Positions 35,601 to 50,600 of a DNA stretch of 64,000 nt are shown here, one piece after another. The position numbers and the translations under genes were made by a program. The stretch is taken from assembly GCA_951640165.1 (NCBI GenBank), contig OX621240.1, forward strand, positions 5,840,713 to 5,904,712, in the 5' to 3' direction. Each line of letters begins with the position of its first letter. Positions within the stretch are counted from its first letter, which is position 1. The notes below the pieces were generated by a model. The model saw only the letters and a list, made by a program, of their open reading frames with translations, did no database searches and was not told the origin of the DNA. Origin of the DNA: Pseudoips prasinana. Lineage: Eukaryota > Arthropoda > Insecta > Lepidoptera > Nolidae.

Positions 35601-38600
35601 TAGTCCCGAATGTAGTCATTAGAAAGCAGTTTTTTTTTTGGATTTATTGAGCAAAAATAACAACAGTTTTATTTTTTAGAAGTGGCACAGAAACCTCTAG
35701 GGTTTGAGTGTGCCACTTAACGGCACTTAAGAATAACATTAGGTAATGGAGAAAAGAAGTACATATGTTTATATATGACTTAAAAACTAGATAAATAATG
35801 ATAATTAATTAATTTAAGCCAAGCTTTCTTTTAATTCAAGCCTATAAAGAAAAACACTTCTCGAGTCCAATGAGAATAAACGCAAATAACTACGATAATT
35901 TATTTATGGATGTCAATAAAGATATAAAAAGTAGTCTTTTAGTTTAAGTTTTATATTCCCACTATTTATATTTTTACGTAAGTGGGTAGGTTATGCCATG
36001 TCAGAGGCCTATATAGAGCTTGAACAACTATGGCACTAGGCTTAGCACTTAACAGTTGAGATAACCTAAACGTCAAAAAACTCCCGACACCAACTATTAC
36101 AATAACATCATTTTGGGATAAGTAGTTTAAGCGTCTCCGTACTAGAGGTCATCTTAAGCTATTAGTCCCGAATGTAGTAATTAGAAAGCAGTTGTCAAGC
36201 CATGTCAGAGGCCTATATAGAGCTTGAACAACTATGGCACTAGACTTAGCACTTAACAGTTGAGATAACCTAAACGTCAAAAAACTCCCGACACCAACTA
36301 TTACAATAACATCATTTTGGGATAAGTAGTTTAAGCGTCTCCGTACTAGAGGTCATCTTAAGCTATTAGTCCCGAATGTAGTAATTAGAAAGCAGTTGTC
36401 AAGCCATGTCAGAGGCCTATATAGAGCTTGAACAACTATGGCACTAGACTTAGCACTTAACAGTTGAGATAACCTAAACGTCAAAAAACTCCCGACACCA
36501 ACTATTACAATAACATCATTTTGGGATAAGTAGTTTAAGCGTCTCCGTACTAGAGGTCATCTTAAGCTATTAGTCCCGAATGTAGTAATTAGAAAGCAGT
36601 TGTCAAGCCATATCAGAGGCCTATATAGAGCTTGAACAACTATGGCACTAGACTTAGCACTTAACAGTTGAGATAACCTAAACGTCAAAAAACTCCCGAC
36701 ACCAACTATTACAATAACATCATTTTGGGATAAGTAGTTTAAGCGTCTCCGTACTAGAGGTCATCTTAAGCTATTAGTCCCGAATGTAGTAATTAGAAAG
36801 CAGTTGTCAAGCCATGTCAGAGGCCTATATAGAGCTTGAACAACTATGGCACTAGACTTAGCACTTAACAGTTGAGATAACCTAAACGTCAAAAAACTCC
36901 CGACACCAACTATTACAATAACATCATTTTGGGATAAGTAGTTTAAGCGTCTCCGTACTAGAGGTCATCTTAAGCTATTAGTCCCGAATGTAGTAATTAG
37001 AAAGCAGTTGTCAAGCCATGTCAGAGGCCTATATAGAGCTTGAACAACTATGGCACTAGACTTAGCACTTAACAGTTGAGATAACCTAAACGTCAAAAAA
37101 CTCCCGACACCAACTATTACAATAACATCATTTTGGGATAAGTAGTTTAAGCGTCTCCGTACTAGAGGTCATCTTAAGCTATTAGTCCCGAATGTAGTAA
37201 TTAGAAAGCAGTTGTCAAGCCATGTCAGAGGCCTATATAGAGCTTGAACAACTATGGCACTAGACTTAGCACTTAACAGTTGAGATAACCTAAACGTCAA
37301 AAAACTCCCGACACCAACTATTACAATAACATCATTTGGGTATAAGTAGTTTAAGCGTCTCCGTACTAGAGGTCATCTTAAGCTATTAGTCCCGAATGTA
37401 GTCATTAGAAAGCAGTTGTTAAACCATCTCAAGGCTTATTTTAATGAACAAATATTGCACTAGACATCAACTATTTCAATCACATCATTTTGGAAAAGAG
37501 CTAATACTCTTGGGCCGATATTAACCAAACATAGCTAACAACCACCGCATGGAAACTGGATTTCATATGAAAAAAACCCGCATTGAAAACGGCATCTTCT
37601 GTACACAGTTTCTGGCAATAAAAAAAAATTATCTATGTCTATGTCAGGCCATCCGTTTGAGAGCTACGATGCCACAGAAAGCCACGCACACAGACGACAA
37701 ACTTATAACTTTTTGAGTCGAGGGTAATGAAAAGAAGTTCTGAATTTAATCTGATTGTTAGTTAGTTGAATACCGTTGAAATGTAACGAAATTGGCAATT
37801 CTTCGGGTCCCTGGGTCCCCACTCACGAATTAAGGTAAGGTAATGTGACGTAACGGAAACAAGAGTAAACCTTGGCAGATCCCAAATCAATGCGGTGACA
37901 ACCTTTAGAAATTGGATTCGAAATTAAGATATCGATTGTAACCAAATTTCTAATCATCGCTTGACCTACTAAGTGTTAGTAGAATCACCGAAATGGCTCC
38001 AGGTTAGTATTGCGTTTGAATATATGTGTTATGCTCATCTATACAAATAAATAAAATTGAAGTGTCTGTTTGTAATACTGAAATAACCTATTTTTACTAC
38101 ATGTATATGAATATATATACGGTACATCCTCCAAAATATTTTTTTTTTGAATTTTTGTCTGTCTGTCTGTCTGTTTGTTCCGGCTAATCTCTGAAAGTGC
38201 TGGACCGATTTTGATGGGACTTTTATTGGCAGGTAGCTTATGTAATGAGGAGTAATTTAGGCAACTTTAATTTTAGAAAAAACGTTTGTATTTGATAAAC
38301 AAATAAACTAATTAACACGCGGACGAAGTCGCGGGCACAGCTAGTAAATAATAATGTCCTCCTAGCCGAATTTCGGCAACGGCGGCCATTCTCAATAGAG
38401 ATTAGTTATCAGCGCGGGGCATATTATAGTGCACAAGTGTGTGTGCCAATACAGGAGCCCTTTTTATTCCGTCACTGTTATGATCCGATGGGACGCCTAG
38501 CGACTCGACCGGAAAGAGGTCAGGTACAGGACCGACGGCTTTACGTGCTCTCCGAGGGTTATAATACCGCCAACTCCCAAACTTGTGGGCTGATGCTGAG

Positions 38601-41600
38601 AAATTTTTCTTTTTATAGAAAAGTCCCAAAATCACTTTTGGCCCGACCCAGGATTTTAACCCAGGACCTCGTTCTTTGCGGGTGAACACGCTAGAACAAA
38701 GAGGCAGTCAAAATCAAATGAAAATCAAACATTATTTATTCCGTAAAATTTTTACATTTATGTGGAATCGTCATATTTTTTTTACCCTACCATGCAGTGC
38801 ATGACGTGGCAGCTACTGAGAAACACTGCCAGAAAACTCAGTAGGAATCCTTTTTTAAAATAAAATATACTTAAGATTAATTACAATCATTTGTGTTGAC
38901 TCAGAACAACTCAATCCCAAGCACTTTTATCACTTAATTAATCAAAAATTTTGTAATATGCTACACAATTTGGCTTTAATAATTATTTTATACTTATTCG
39001 TAGATAATTCTCTAATATCATTGGGAAGTTTGTTATAGAATCTTATACATTGCCCCATAAAAGAGTTACTTATTTTGTACAGTATATGTTATGCTCATAG
39101 CCAGATGCTCTCACCGGTCCGTAAGTGATTGGCGAGGTTAAGCAACTAGGCTCGCGGTCAGTCCATGGATGGGCGACCACGAAGCTGGCTTAATTTCTGA
39201 GCGTCTCCGTGCTTCGGAGGGCACGGTAAGCTTTCGATTCCAGTTGTACTGGGCGGCTTGAACAACTCTGACACTAGGGACACCACTGCCCATACGATAA
39301 GTAAGTAAGTATTGATGTGTTCAATTGTCATCCGACAAATGAAATTACTTGGTATTCGAAGACTATAATTTATTCACGTTTTTTTGAATAATTATTTACT
39401 GTAATTGATTTTAATTAGTACGTAGACATCAAATCAACTATAGTGCCACAAACTTATCTGGCCCGGTGGCCAAAAGTTGAACTAACGACGCCAGTTTGAA
39501 ATGTCAATCGGCCTGTTATTCCCTGACATTCCTGCCATTGATTGTTTGTTGCGCGTATTTATTTTTCTTTTTGTGGTTTTTAATTGTGAAAAATGCCGAA
39601 AGCTTTAAAAAGTGATGCGAGGAACATTAAATTACAAGTATTGAATTATATGTAGGAAGAAAAACGCCTTCAGGAACCAATTATACCCTTCAATAAGTTG
39701 TATGAACGTTTTTTGTACTACGCACATTTTTTATGTTCTTGTTATAAAAATATTTATGGAGGTTCATAAGTAAGTATAAGCATTTTGTTCAATTGCATAC
39801 AACGGAACGTAATCGACATGTTACTCTATTTGTGGTCATCGATCCGCGCTATTGATTGACATCCGGCAATCATGCGCATCTTCGCTTCCCTTGTTGTTGT
39901 GAATTGTGATACCTACGTACTGTAATATTTTGGTAGCTTTCACTGAATTACACAACACAAAACAAATCAAAATCGGTCGTCTAAGCGAACTAGACTCCAC
40001 AAGTCGTCTTCACAGACGACGGTGTGATTGTCACACAAGGGGTAAATGCGCTTTGATGTTCTATTTTTTGGGGTATTTTCTGAGATAAATAGAATAGAAT
40101 AGAATATGCATTTATTTCTCTCATCACAAAAGTAGTTTACATTTTTTAAATAAGATGACATTTAGGTTTGTAAATTTTAGCAGTTATAAATGCAACCAGT
40201 TTTGTGAGAGACTGGTGCCTGAGTTAGGTTTGGGAAAACCTGTATTACAGGTCACCAGTCGAAATAAATAGAACCGAGATCGCTTATTACACTCTTCTTA
40301 TCGCTTCGTTATTTGCACTTTTAGGTTACGCCGCAGTAGTGTAAAAGTTACCTAGTTGTTTATTCTAACCTCAAAAGTATTGTTGACGTTATAATTAAAA
40401 AAAGTTTCTATTTAGATGTGATTTTCAAACCGGGTCGTGTTTACAACATAAAAATAAACCGATCTAACTGTATTTTATTTTGGGACGTGATAAATAAAAG
40501 TCAAGTCCAGCTCCTATAGAAATTTGGCCATCGTTCTTTAATATGTTTAGTAGTTTATATCCGTATTAAAGGCATCACCACAAGTCAAAATATTTGAACT
40601 GACAGGTGTCAGAGATGCATTATCCACAAAAACTTAATTTGCTATATTAAATTACAAAATCTCGGCGGCTGAAATAAAACGACTGGTATTTATAGAACTG
40701 AATAATTGTACCTGATCTGCTAAAGTATAGCTTTAATATTATAATCATTGTAATCCAATTTGAAATGATTGGCGCAGATCCCAACATTAATTAGTATTCG
40801 GACCCTTTTGTTGCGTAACACAAGTACTACTTTGTGTGGGAACAAGTATGTACCATGTTGACGATTTATTTAAATGGATATTACTGTATTAGTGAACTAG
40901 TATTACTATTTTCTCTGCTGTGCGGGTCGAGAATTTAATACATCTTTTGTGGTTGGGGTTCCTTACACTTTTTTTTTCAAATTCGCTCTTTTTGACCATG
41001 AGCCTTTTTGTATTGTGTCTCTGTGAAGTATGTATAGTAAAATACTATTTACTACAAAACCGTTAATACTCAGATACCCTGTACCTTAAGCGTATTTAAA
41101 CAGTAAATACTTTTATACAATTTTACTATCTTACTAACTACTTTTAAAGTTTCTATTACACATACTGGCTGCAGCTTCTATTTCCAGAATCATTATCCCA
41201 AAGAAACCAGTTTTTTTACTTAAGATTTATTATAATATTTACTAACATATTTTATAAGTACAAATTGTTACTAACATATAAATATGGGCCATGTATATAT
41301 TTTTTTAATAAAATCAATTTTATATAAGACGCTTTCTCATTCTTACCATAATCTGGGCAGTATCATGACGATAACTGGACTTAAAATTATAACAAATTGT
41401 TCTCCATACAAGATTCTTGCGCAGTAGGCCTGCGCTTTATGTGGGTAAGCACTTTTCGACGTGGTATTTAGTTATAAAGTTGAAGAGTTAGAAGAAGGAA
41501 TAGACTTACCTGCTTTAACTCCTTTTTAATCACTCTGGTTACATCAATACTCTTCTTCTGCAGTCGCTTTATGGCAACTATATTTCCTCTGTACATTCCT

Positions 41601-44600
41601 ATGGTGGTGTGGGCTCTGCGTGTCTCCATATCGGTGGCCACCGAGGTCTAGAGAAATAGTCATATTTAGAAAAGAATCTTAAATAGAATTATAATATCAT
41701 ATTGTCAACATTTTTAGCTTCTACCCTTTTTATTGACTTGTTTTTTAAATATATAAGAAAGTTTTATCCGACTCACTGATATTTGAGTTAAGTATAAATA
41801 ATGTATGAGTCTGATAGGTTTCTGACTAGTTATAATAATTGTCATATATTTTTATGAAAATGACCGCACTAGGGAAATTAATCAAATAAAAAATCAAAAA
41901 TATAACCATCAAAAAAATAAAAATTAGGTTTAATGTATTTTGTTATAAATCTTCTACTATATAAAAATAAGTCGGGTTTTCCTTCTTGACGCTATAACTC
42001 CAGAACGCACGAACCGATTTCCACGGTTTTGTATTCGTTGGGAAGGTCTCGGGCTCCGTGAGGTTTATAGCAAAGAAAATTCAGGAAAAATTTCAACAGA
42101 GAAGCGGGAAAATCTTTAATTTTAAAATTTAACGCGGGTGAAACCGCGGGGCACAGCTAGTTTAAATTATAAAATGACTTAAAAAGAATATATTTCTATG
42201 TCAAACTAATTAGTGAAAATAGGTCACTATCATTGTATAAATAGGAAAGTTTTAGGCCGTGGAAAATGCCTGTGCCGCGTCTTGTTAAGATTCCATTGAA
42301 ATGGATATTAAAAGCATAAATTACAATAATGAGTACTCTTATACTCTAATATTTTCAAAGCAATTTCTTCAGACCTTTCTTATAAGCGCCGAAGGCGTTC
42401 ACCATAATTTTTACGTTGTATAGCTAATAGACGTTAATATTATAACATAACCTTATAGGAATCTTAACCTAAGCCAGGGATGTGGTTATTAAAAAGTAAT
42501 GTTATAAATATAATTATCAGGAAATAACGCTTCATAATTGCGTCAATTTCCCCATCAAAAAGGTCTGTTTCGATGGGAAATAACTTAAAAAGTCATAAGT
42601 AAAATTACTTAAAGACTGGTACGAGTATAACGCTTTTTGGATATACTATTAGTTTCTGTTGTTTGATTCATTAACCATTAACCAGGCTTTGCTATAGCTT
42701 TTATCATTGTTTTTGGACCTTATTGCAAAGTGATAAGATTGAAATTAATATGGCCTCATAAAGTCCATAGCTTGTTTAAAGGTTAAGGACATCAATGATT
42801 TTATTAAAGTCTAGTACAGTCTGAAAATGTAGATTCCTAAAATATATCTCGCCCACAACTCGAAATATTAGTAGATAATATGTAAATTTGATTATAACTA
42901 CTTGAAACTGTATTAATATAACTGTATAATCAATTTGATTTAATAATTCTATTTAAGTTATTTCATAAAATTATCAATGCCAGACGAAGGGAGCTTGGGG
43001 CCAATTCTGCCGCGCAATTTATAAACGCAGTAAAGAACATGTCGTTCACATGTTCATTACTGCATTTATAAATTGCGCGGCAGAATTGTACAGACGCCAG
43101 CACGTCAAGCTATCCCAATCTGTCAAATTTCTTTTATACATTTTCAACTTTATCACAAAAGCATAAGGTTCACTTTCAATTGGGGAAAATTGACAGATTG
43201 GGGAAGCTTGATGCGCTGGCGTCTGTACATTGTAAAAAGAACCATTACATACCTTGTCAGGATTATGAGCATTATACGTTGGTATGAACGTCAAATCCTT
43301 AGCCTCAATCCTCCATAGCACAGACGCTAACTTTTGCTCGTATCTGTAGTGGCGCACCAGCAGTGCTGCTACCAATATCGCTGGCGCTGCGACCGCGGCT
43401 GCTATAGTGGCTGCGACGGAGAGGACGCCAGGGTCGTGTGGCGCAATGCATTTGATGCCATCGAAGCCGCAGGCTGGCTCCGCAACCGGTGGAGAGCCAC
43501 CGATCCAAGCTATGTTATTTGCTCCCACTAGTTCCTGTGTAATAAATATAATATATAAATATTTTTCTCTAATAATATTTGATTGCTGTGTGGTGACGGC
43601 ATAGAATATCATCACCCCATCTCATTCTGTTCCCCTCATCCGAGGGAATACCTAACCAGAGAACATGCAGCAGCGTTTTTCCGTTACCATCAAACTGCAA
43701 TCACCAATCCGATTAAAATTCCCCCATTCTTTGGGGAGGCTTTTGTCCAGCAGTGGACGTAATTTGGTTGACATAATGATGACAAATAATTTAATTTAAA
43801 GGCAAAAAACATTTTTTAAAAGTCATTACTTCATTGGTCCTTTCAGTAAATGGCCTGAGTGTTGAATGTCATCTAGAGAAGTTCTCGCCCCGAACCTTCC
43901 GCATCATTTACTTGATTGCAAGGAAGTGATGCAGTGAAACTGCAGGCATCGTGCTGTTCCTCAGTCTTATTGTCGTTTATTTTTATTAATTTTTCTTTTT
44001 TTTAAGACAATGCCCACATTTGGGAAATGAATCCCTCTGTCGCGGAGTACTTTACAAACATAATAATATAATTGACAGACATAAAGCACATCCAGACCGA
44101 GAACAACTATTTATGCGTCACACAATTAGTTATCCTACACGGGAACGGAACCCGGGACACGATGTAGCGACGTGACTGTCTTAACCGCTGCGCCACACGT
44201 GCAGTGATAATGTTTTACTTATTATTTATTACTATTTTGTTCATAATACGTCTTACACTGTTGATATACAGCTCTGTAAGCTTTGGATGGCTAGTCTCCT
44301 TAATCCTATTTCTTTTTAGGTACTAACCTTCGTACGGGGCTTACATAAAATATAGCATATTCACAAGTGAATAGATACCGAACTAATGCCAATGGCTTAA
44401 TGCCAAAGATTGAGCTGCTATCGTAGGTACTCCTTTGCCTGAACTAAATAAAGAGAAAAGATTTGACTTCATGTATATTTGCTTATCAAACACAAAGACT
44501 ACTTAACTGATTTGAATGATTAGCATATAGAGAACTACAGCTACTACTATCAAGGAATAACATGGGTTTCATTTCACACTAGCTACATAAATATTCAATA

Positions 44601-47600
44601 TTTTTGTATGAAACTAAAATATTACAAACTACCTGTGCCCCGCAGTTTTACATACATACATACATAGACTCACGCCTGTTTCCCAGAAGGGTAGGCAGAG
44701 ACAACGGATTTCCATTTGTCACGATCTTTGCACACGTCTCTTGCCTCGATTACTGTCATTATATTCTTCAGACATGCTCGCCGGTTTAGGGTACTTCTGA
44801 CCTGCCCTTTCTTGAGAACGTCTCCGATTTGGTCAGAGAATGTTCGACGCAGTTTTACCCGCGTTAAACTGTATAAATGATAGCCTATGTGTTAATCCAA
44901 GTGAAGAAGTAACAAACATACACACTCACACAGTCACAAACTCACAAACTTTCGCCTTTAAAATATGAATGTGATAAAGTAAAATAGAGATCACCACGAA
45001 CATTACAATAATGTAACCCAAGGCATAAGAAAAAGTCTACTAAAGTCTTTATTTAGCGTCCATTGCGAAAACTATTAATGCAACATAAAATGCACAAATA
45101 ACAAAATTACCATTAAAAGTTATGTACAAAAATTACAATCTACGTACTAAGGTTCATGAGATACCACCCGCTGAGATACAGACGCATGGATTGACACACG
45201 GACAGTGGAGGGAATAGGATTCCTGTTACACAATTTTGGTACGGAATCCTAAAACTTAACCAATTAGAACTCCTAAAACTCTTTTTGATGGGTGATCACG
45301 ATTAAGGTGAGTGAATTCTATTTATAAACTGGACAAATTCAGCACATATGGAATGCCAAACGGAAATTAACAGTAAGATATCGTAGGTCGACTGGGATAT
45401 AAAAATTATAGAGGCTGAATATTTTATTTTTAATTGTGTAATCTCAAACTCTACCATTCATATGAAGTAGACTACATAAAAAAATATGTTCTCGCATTTA
45501 AAACTCTGGATGTAAGCATGACATGAAAATTATCATTTCACTTTTTCTGTTATATACCTATATATTCAAAGAAAATTCTTATAATGTTGTCAAATATGTA
45601 TGTATTTTCAACTTCATTCCATACAGCAAACTATCGCCCGTATAAATCATCGATCTATCAAGTATGCTTCCAAATATCAGCTCAGCGATGATTAGGAACA
45701 AAAGAAATATTGTATAAAAAAAGTTCGTGAATTCTTCATAGTAATAAAAGACCAACTTGGCCAGACTAAACGGAAATACAACAGACCTGTTCGTGTTAAA
45801 CGTCACTCAATATAAAATTTTATTGATAGTTTTCATCAAAGTTAGATCTATCTCACGAAACTTTCAAAGGAACAAACGCATGTTAATTCTTCGTTCTTAA
45901 AATAATCTATTGTTATCACATTCACACACGAGGACATATTAAGGCATATTATATTCTTTATGTGTATTCCTTAATATCTTCCCCTGGAATAGATCAATAT
46001 TTTTCATTTAATTAGGTACTGTATAAATAATATAAAACTCTTTTTTTTTCCTTCCTATTTTTCTTTGCAAACTTTTTTGTACAATTAATTGTACATGGGA
46101 CGATGCCAAAAGCTTTCCCTATCGGTAAAAAACCGGCCAAGTGCGAGTCGGACTCGCCCATGAAGGGTTCCGCAGCAGCAAGTATTTCAGTTGATTAAAT
46201 GAAAGGTAAATTGCGGTTAAAGATTTATGACGCATTAAAAAGAAACTACTCACTAGATCTCGTTCAAACCAGACTAGATTTCGTTGTTAGTTTGCATGGT
46301 AATGTACATCATATTTTTTTTAGTTTTATCTATTTTACACTTTGGAAGTGTCTCTCGCGAAAACTATTCAGTTTAGAAAAAAATGATATTAGAAATCTCA
46401 ATATCATTTTTGAAGACCTATCCATAGATACCCCACATATACATGTGGGGTATCTATGGGGTACGACGAAAAAAAAATTTTTGATTTTCAGTTCTATGTA
46501 TGGGGAACCCCCAAAATTATTATTCTTTTTCTATTTTTGTGTGAAAATCTTAATGCGGTTCACAGAATACATCTACGTACCAAGTTTCAACAGCACAATT
46601 CTTATAGTTTCGGAAAAAAGTGGCGGTGACATACGGACGGACAGACAGACATGACGAATCTATAAGGGTTCCGTTTTTTGCCATTTGGCTACGGAACCCT
46701 AAAAAAGAATCTGTGTAAACTACAGAGATACCTATAATAAAAATATATAAAAAGCCACGAAAAATAAAGGATACAATCGACATGATGAAATCCTTTTTTG
46801 AGGCCGGTAAAATAAAGATAAATCTATATTTTACCAGCCCACCCGGCCTAACCCTTTGTTGTAGAAGTTATGACTTTTATTGTGTGGTTATGTGGTCCTC
46901 CAAAATGAATACTGGTCTATTTTTATTAATAATCTTTTATCTTGTTGTTTGCTTATTGATTTAACTAGGCTGTTGGTCTAGTGGTTATTGACCCCGTCTA
47001 CTAAGGCCGTGGTTGTGGGTTTGATTCCCACCCAGACCAAGTCTTGGTGCGATGAGCTCGATTATTTGTTCTGTGTCTGGCTGTAATTTATCAACAATAT
47101 GTATTTATTTAGAAATATGTTATAGTACTCAGTACTAATATCGCTGAATGCGGATAGCGCAAGACCGGTAATTGTGGAGATCTTTGGGGGAGGCCTTTGT
47201 CCAGCAGTGGACGTCTTTCGGCTGATATGATGATGATGATGATGATGATGACTCAGTACTAAGCGAAGTGCAGGCGCATCACTAGCCTCGTTAAATTCGG
47301 GGAACCGAACACAATTGAAGATTGTCTTCATGAGACATGAACGTGGGATCGGAACACAATCGATGCATGAGACAATTCTGCTGACATCGATATTTCATTG
47401 TATTTAATATTAAGTAGTTATAAGTCATTCTTGTTCCAACATCGACTCGAATCAGACACATAATTAATTTGTAACTTTTAAACATAAGTTTTAACTAGAA
47501 TTAAATCTTTGGGAAAATATTTTGTTTTTTTTTGGGTCCTCCGTCAGGGACCTTGTTAAGTAATATATAAGTATATTGATTGGTTTGCTGGTTGCTATAG

Positions 47601-50600
47601 TACAGGTTCTGCCTGACAGTGTGTTATTTATTTATGTCGATTTTAGTAATGTTTAATGTTCTAGAAATAGGTATTGATTTACGTACTTCATCGAACATAA
47701 AATTTTAATTCGTACTAATCTGAAGCATAGCTATCATCATCATCATATCAGCCGAAAGATGTCCACAGCTGGACAAAGGCGTCCCCCAAGGATCTCCACA
47801 ATAGCCGGTCCTGCGCTGCCCGCATCCAGCGGCTTCCCGCGACCCGCACAAGATCGTCGGTCCACCGTGTAGGAGGCCTGCCCACGTTGCGTCTTCCGGT
47901 TCATGGTCGCCACTCGAGAACCTTTCTGTCCCAACGGCTGTCAGTTCTACGACCTATGTGCCCTGCCCACTGCCACTTCAGTTTGGCAATTCTTTGGGCT
48001 ATGTCGGCTACTTTGATTCGCCTGCGGATCTCAGCATTTCTGATTCGATCTCGCAAGGAAACTCCAAGCATAACCCTTTCCATTGCTCTTTGGGTGACCT
48101 TGAGCCGCCTGATAAGGCCCATAGTGAGCGACCACGTCTCTGTTCCGTAAGTCCAAGCATAGCTATACATATAGGTACTATAATTGTATTACATTTTAAA
48201 GTATTATTTTTTATACCATCATTTATCTAAGCTATTCGAAGTACACCTTAGTAATTATTGGTGCTGTATTCAATCTATATTTAGGATTTTATTCTAATGC
48301 TAAGTTATGCGTACTCCGAATTGAAGGTGAGAGTAAACTTGAAATCAAAAATAGCTTACATATTATGTTCATACAAAATAAAAATCCTTTAAGATTTGCC
48401 AATGGATTTTTCTTGTCGAGCTAATGAATTCTGCGTCTTACGATCGGTAGTAGCACGCACGTATGCCTTTTAGATTTACAAAATGATTTTTCTATGTAAA
48501 TCCGGAGAGATCCCTATAAATATAAACGTTAAATATTATGGAGGAAAATGTGGAATCATTTTTATATTTTACCAGCTATGCCCCGCGGTTTCACCCGCGT
48601 TTTACTTTATAAATTATATATATAGCCTATGTTTTAATCCAGGGTGTTAGCTAACTTCATTCTAAATTTCATTAAAATCGCTCCAGCCGTTTAGACGTGA
48701 AGAAGTCACAAACATACACACTCACACACCCACAAACTTTCGCCTTTATAATATTAGTGTGATTCTATGTTACAGATACCTACATGTGGAGTAACTTCGG
48801 TTGGAGTTATTTTTAAAGACATCGTAAGTGCACGCATGCAATGCAAGCACACAGTACGTAAATCTACTACTTCACAATCCAATAATTGACGGATTGTGTC
48901 GGTCACCGTAGCCTAGTTGGTAGTGCTCCTGCCTACGAAGCTGGTGGTCCTGGGTTCGAATCCCGGTAAGTGCAAATAGCATAGTTTTCTATGTATTTAT
49001 TTATCTATATAAGTATGTATACCGACGCCTGGTACCCATAGTACAAGCTTTGCTTAGTTTGGGGCTAGGATGATCTGTGTGACATTGTCCCTAGATATTA
49101 TTATTATTATTGTCTTGTAGAGAAATTTAACCTAAGACACGAAATGGTGAGGCGACTGGCTTAACTACTAAGCCTGACTTCATCATCATCATGTCAGCCA
49201 AAGTACGTCCACTGCTGGACAAAAGCCTCCCCAAAAAATGGGGGGATATGCCATAATCACCACGCTTGACAGACGGGTTGGCGATCGCATTTTGATGGTC
49301 ATAGTTCACAGAAATAGTATGCTGCCCGGTCTCTGGTAGGTATTCCCTCGGTCGATTATACGCCCCCACGGGATAAGATGGGGTGATGATATTCTATGCC
49401 GTCACCACACAGCAACTCGTGCGCCAGACTCGCTTTACTAATATAGACGACATATTCATAAAGTAACACCATATTTGGATAACATTTACTACCGATAGGA
49501 TTTACGAAGTTTTACTGCTGTCAAAAACATTCGACCATTGATATAATAATATGTTGTACGGGTAGATGATAAAGGTTAGTTATAGCGGCAAGCACAATAG
49601 TTCAACGTTGAATGCACCAGGTCTTCCGGTAACAATATCATGTGGAATACAGTCTGTACGTGTGGCGCAGCGGCTAAGACAACTGTCTCCCCGCTTCGTG
49701 TTGCGGGTTCGAGTCCCGGCCCGGACAACAATAATTTGTGTGACCCACAAATAGTTGTTCTGAGTCTGGATGTAATTTGTGTCCGTCTATATATGTGTCA
49801 TATAAAGTGTAAAATACCCCGCGACACAGGGATTACATTCGTTAGTGTGGGTGTTGTCTGTTAAAAAAAAGTTTAAGTCACGTCAATTGTTACACTAGAA
49901 CTACGAATATAACCTTACTGTCTACAAAATAAAGACGCTATATGGATCCTTGAACAACTTCGTCATCGATCATGTCTACGCGCAAAGAGGCTATAAAACA
50001 ACAAATACTCTGCTCTTCTCTTACCGGCAGAAAATCCGAGGAGTTGGCATATCGGAATGTGGCGACTGGCTTTGCACTCCAACCGCCTGTAACAGTGGAG
50101 TCAGCCACCAGCCCGATTACTGTGAAATTGCCTTCTGCGTCACCGGCATTGTCCATATTGACCTGTGTACATAGATTTTTAGTTATATTAGCCTTGAACA
50201 CATTTGACCATAATTATCACAATATGATGGAAAGAACAGAGAGGGTAGAAATAAACCCTGCAAGTAATGATTCAATTCAAAATAAAATCTTTCCATGGCT
50301 GAACTTTGTCAGAAAGGTTGACAACTACGTAAAAAGTAACTATACTTAAAAGAGACGCATATACATTGAGTCCGGGAGTGCTTTATGGCCGAGAATTGAA
50401 TTTCATAAAAGGCACACAAAATTATACATTTGCGTAGCTAGAGCTATCATTATAAAAAAATATCTGACAGGAAAGTCTAGACTTATAATCAGCTACAGAA
50501 AGTAAATCGGTACATTTATAGTGAAGGATATCAATTTAAGAATCAATCATTTCATCATCATCATATCAGCCGAAAGACATCGGCTGCTGGACAAAGGCTT

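Noticed and set aside
36111..37424. CRISPR array
   Set aside because: The period is 204 bp of nearly identical sequence with no short repeat/unique spacer pattern; it is a satellite in an animal genome.
43073..43318. 81-codon plus frame over the M1 MITE
   Set aside because: It is the MITE read through into the antisense of a cyclase exon.
46199..46654. 151-codon plus-strand open frame
   Set aside because: It lies entirely within the long cggcc repeat; the sister copy at 15.4 kb is not open in the same way and no protein motif is visible.
46974..47045. tRNA gene candidate
   Set aside because: B box is good, but the acceptor stem does not pair and a SINE-like body follows.
48896..48970. tRNA gene candidate (A and B boxes present)
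   Set aside because: The tRNA-like sequence runs into the common SINE-A body, and the same head recurs in about ten copies; no 7-bp acceptor stem closes.
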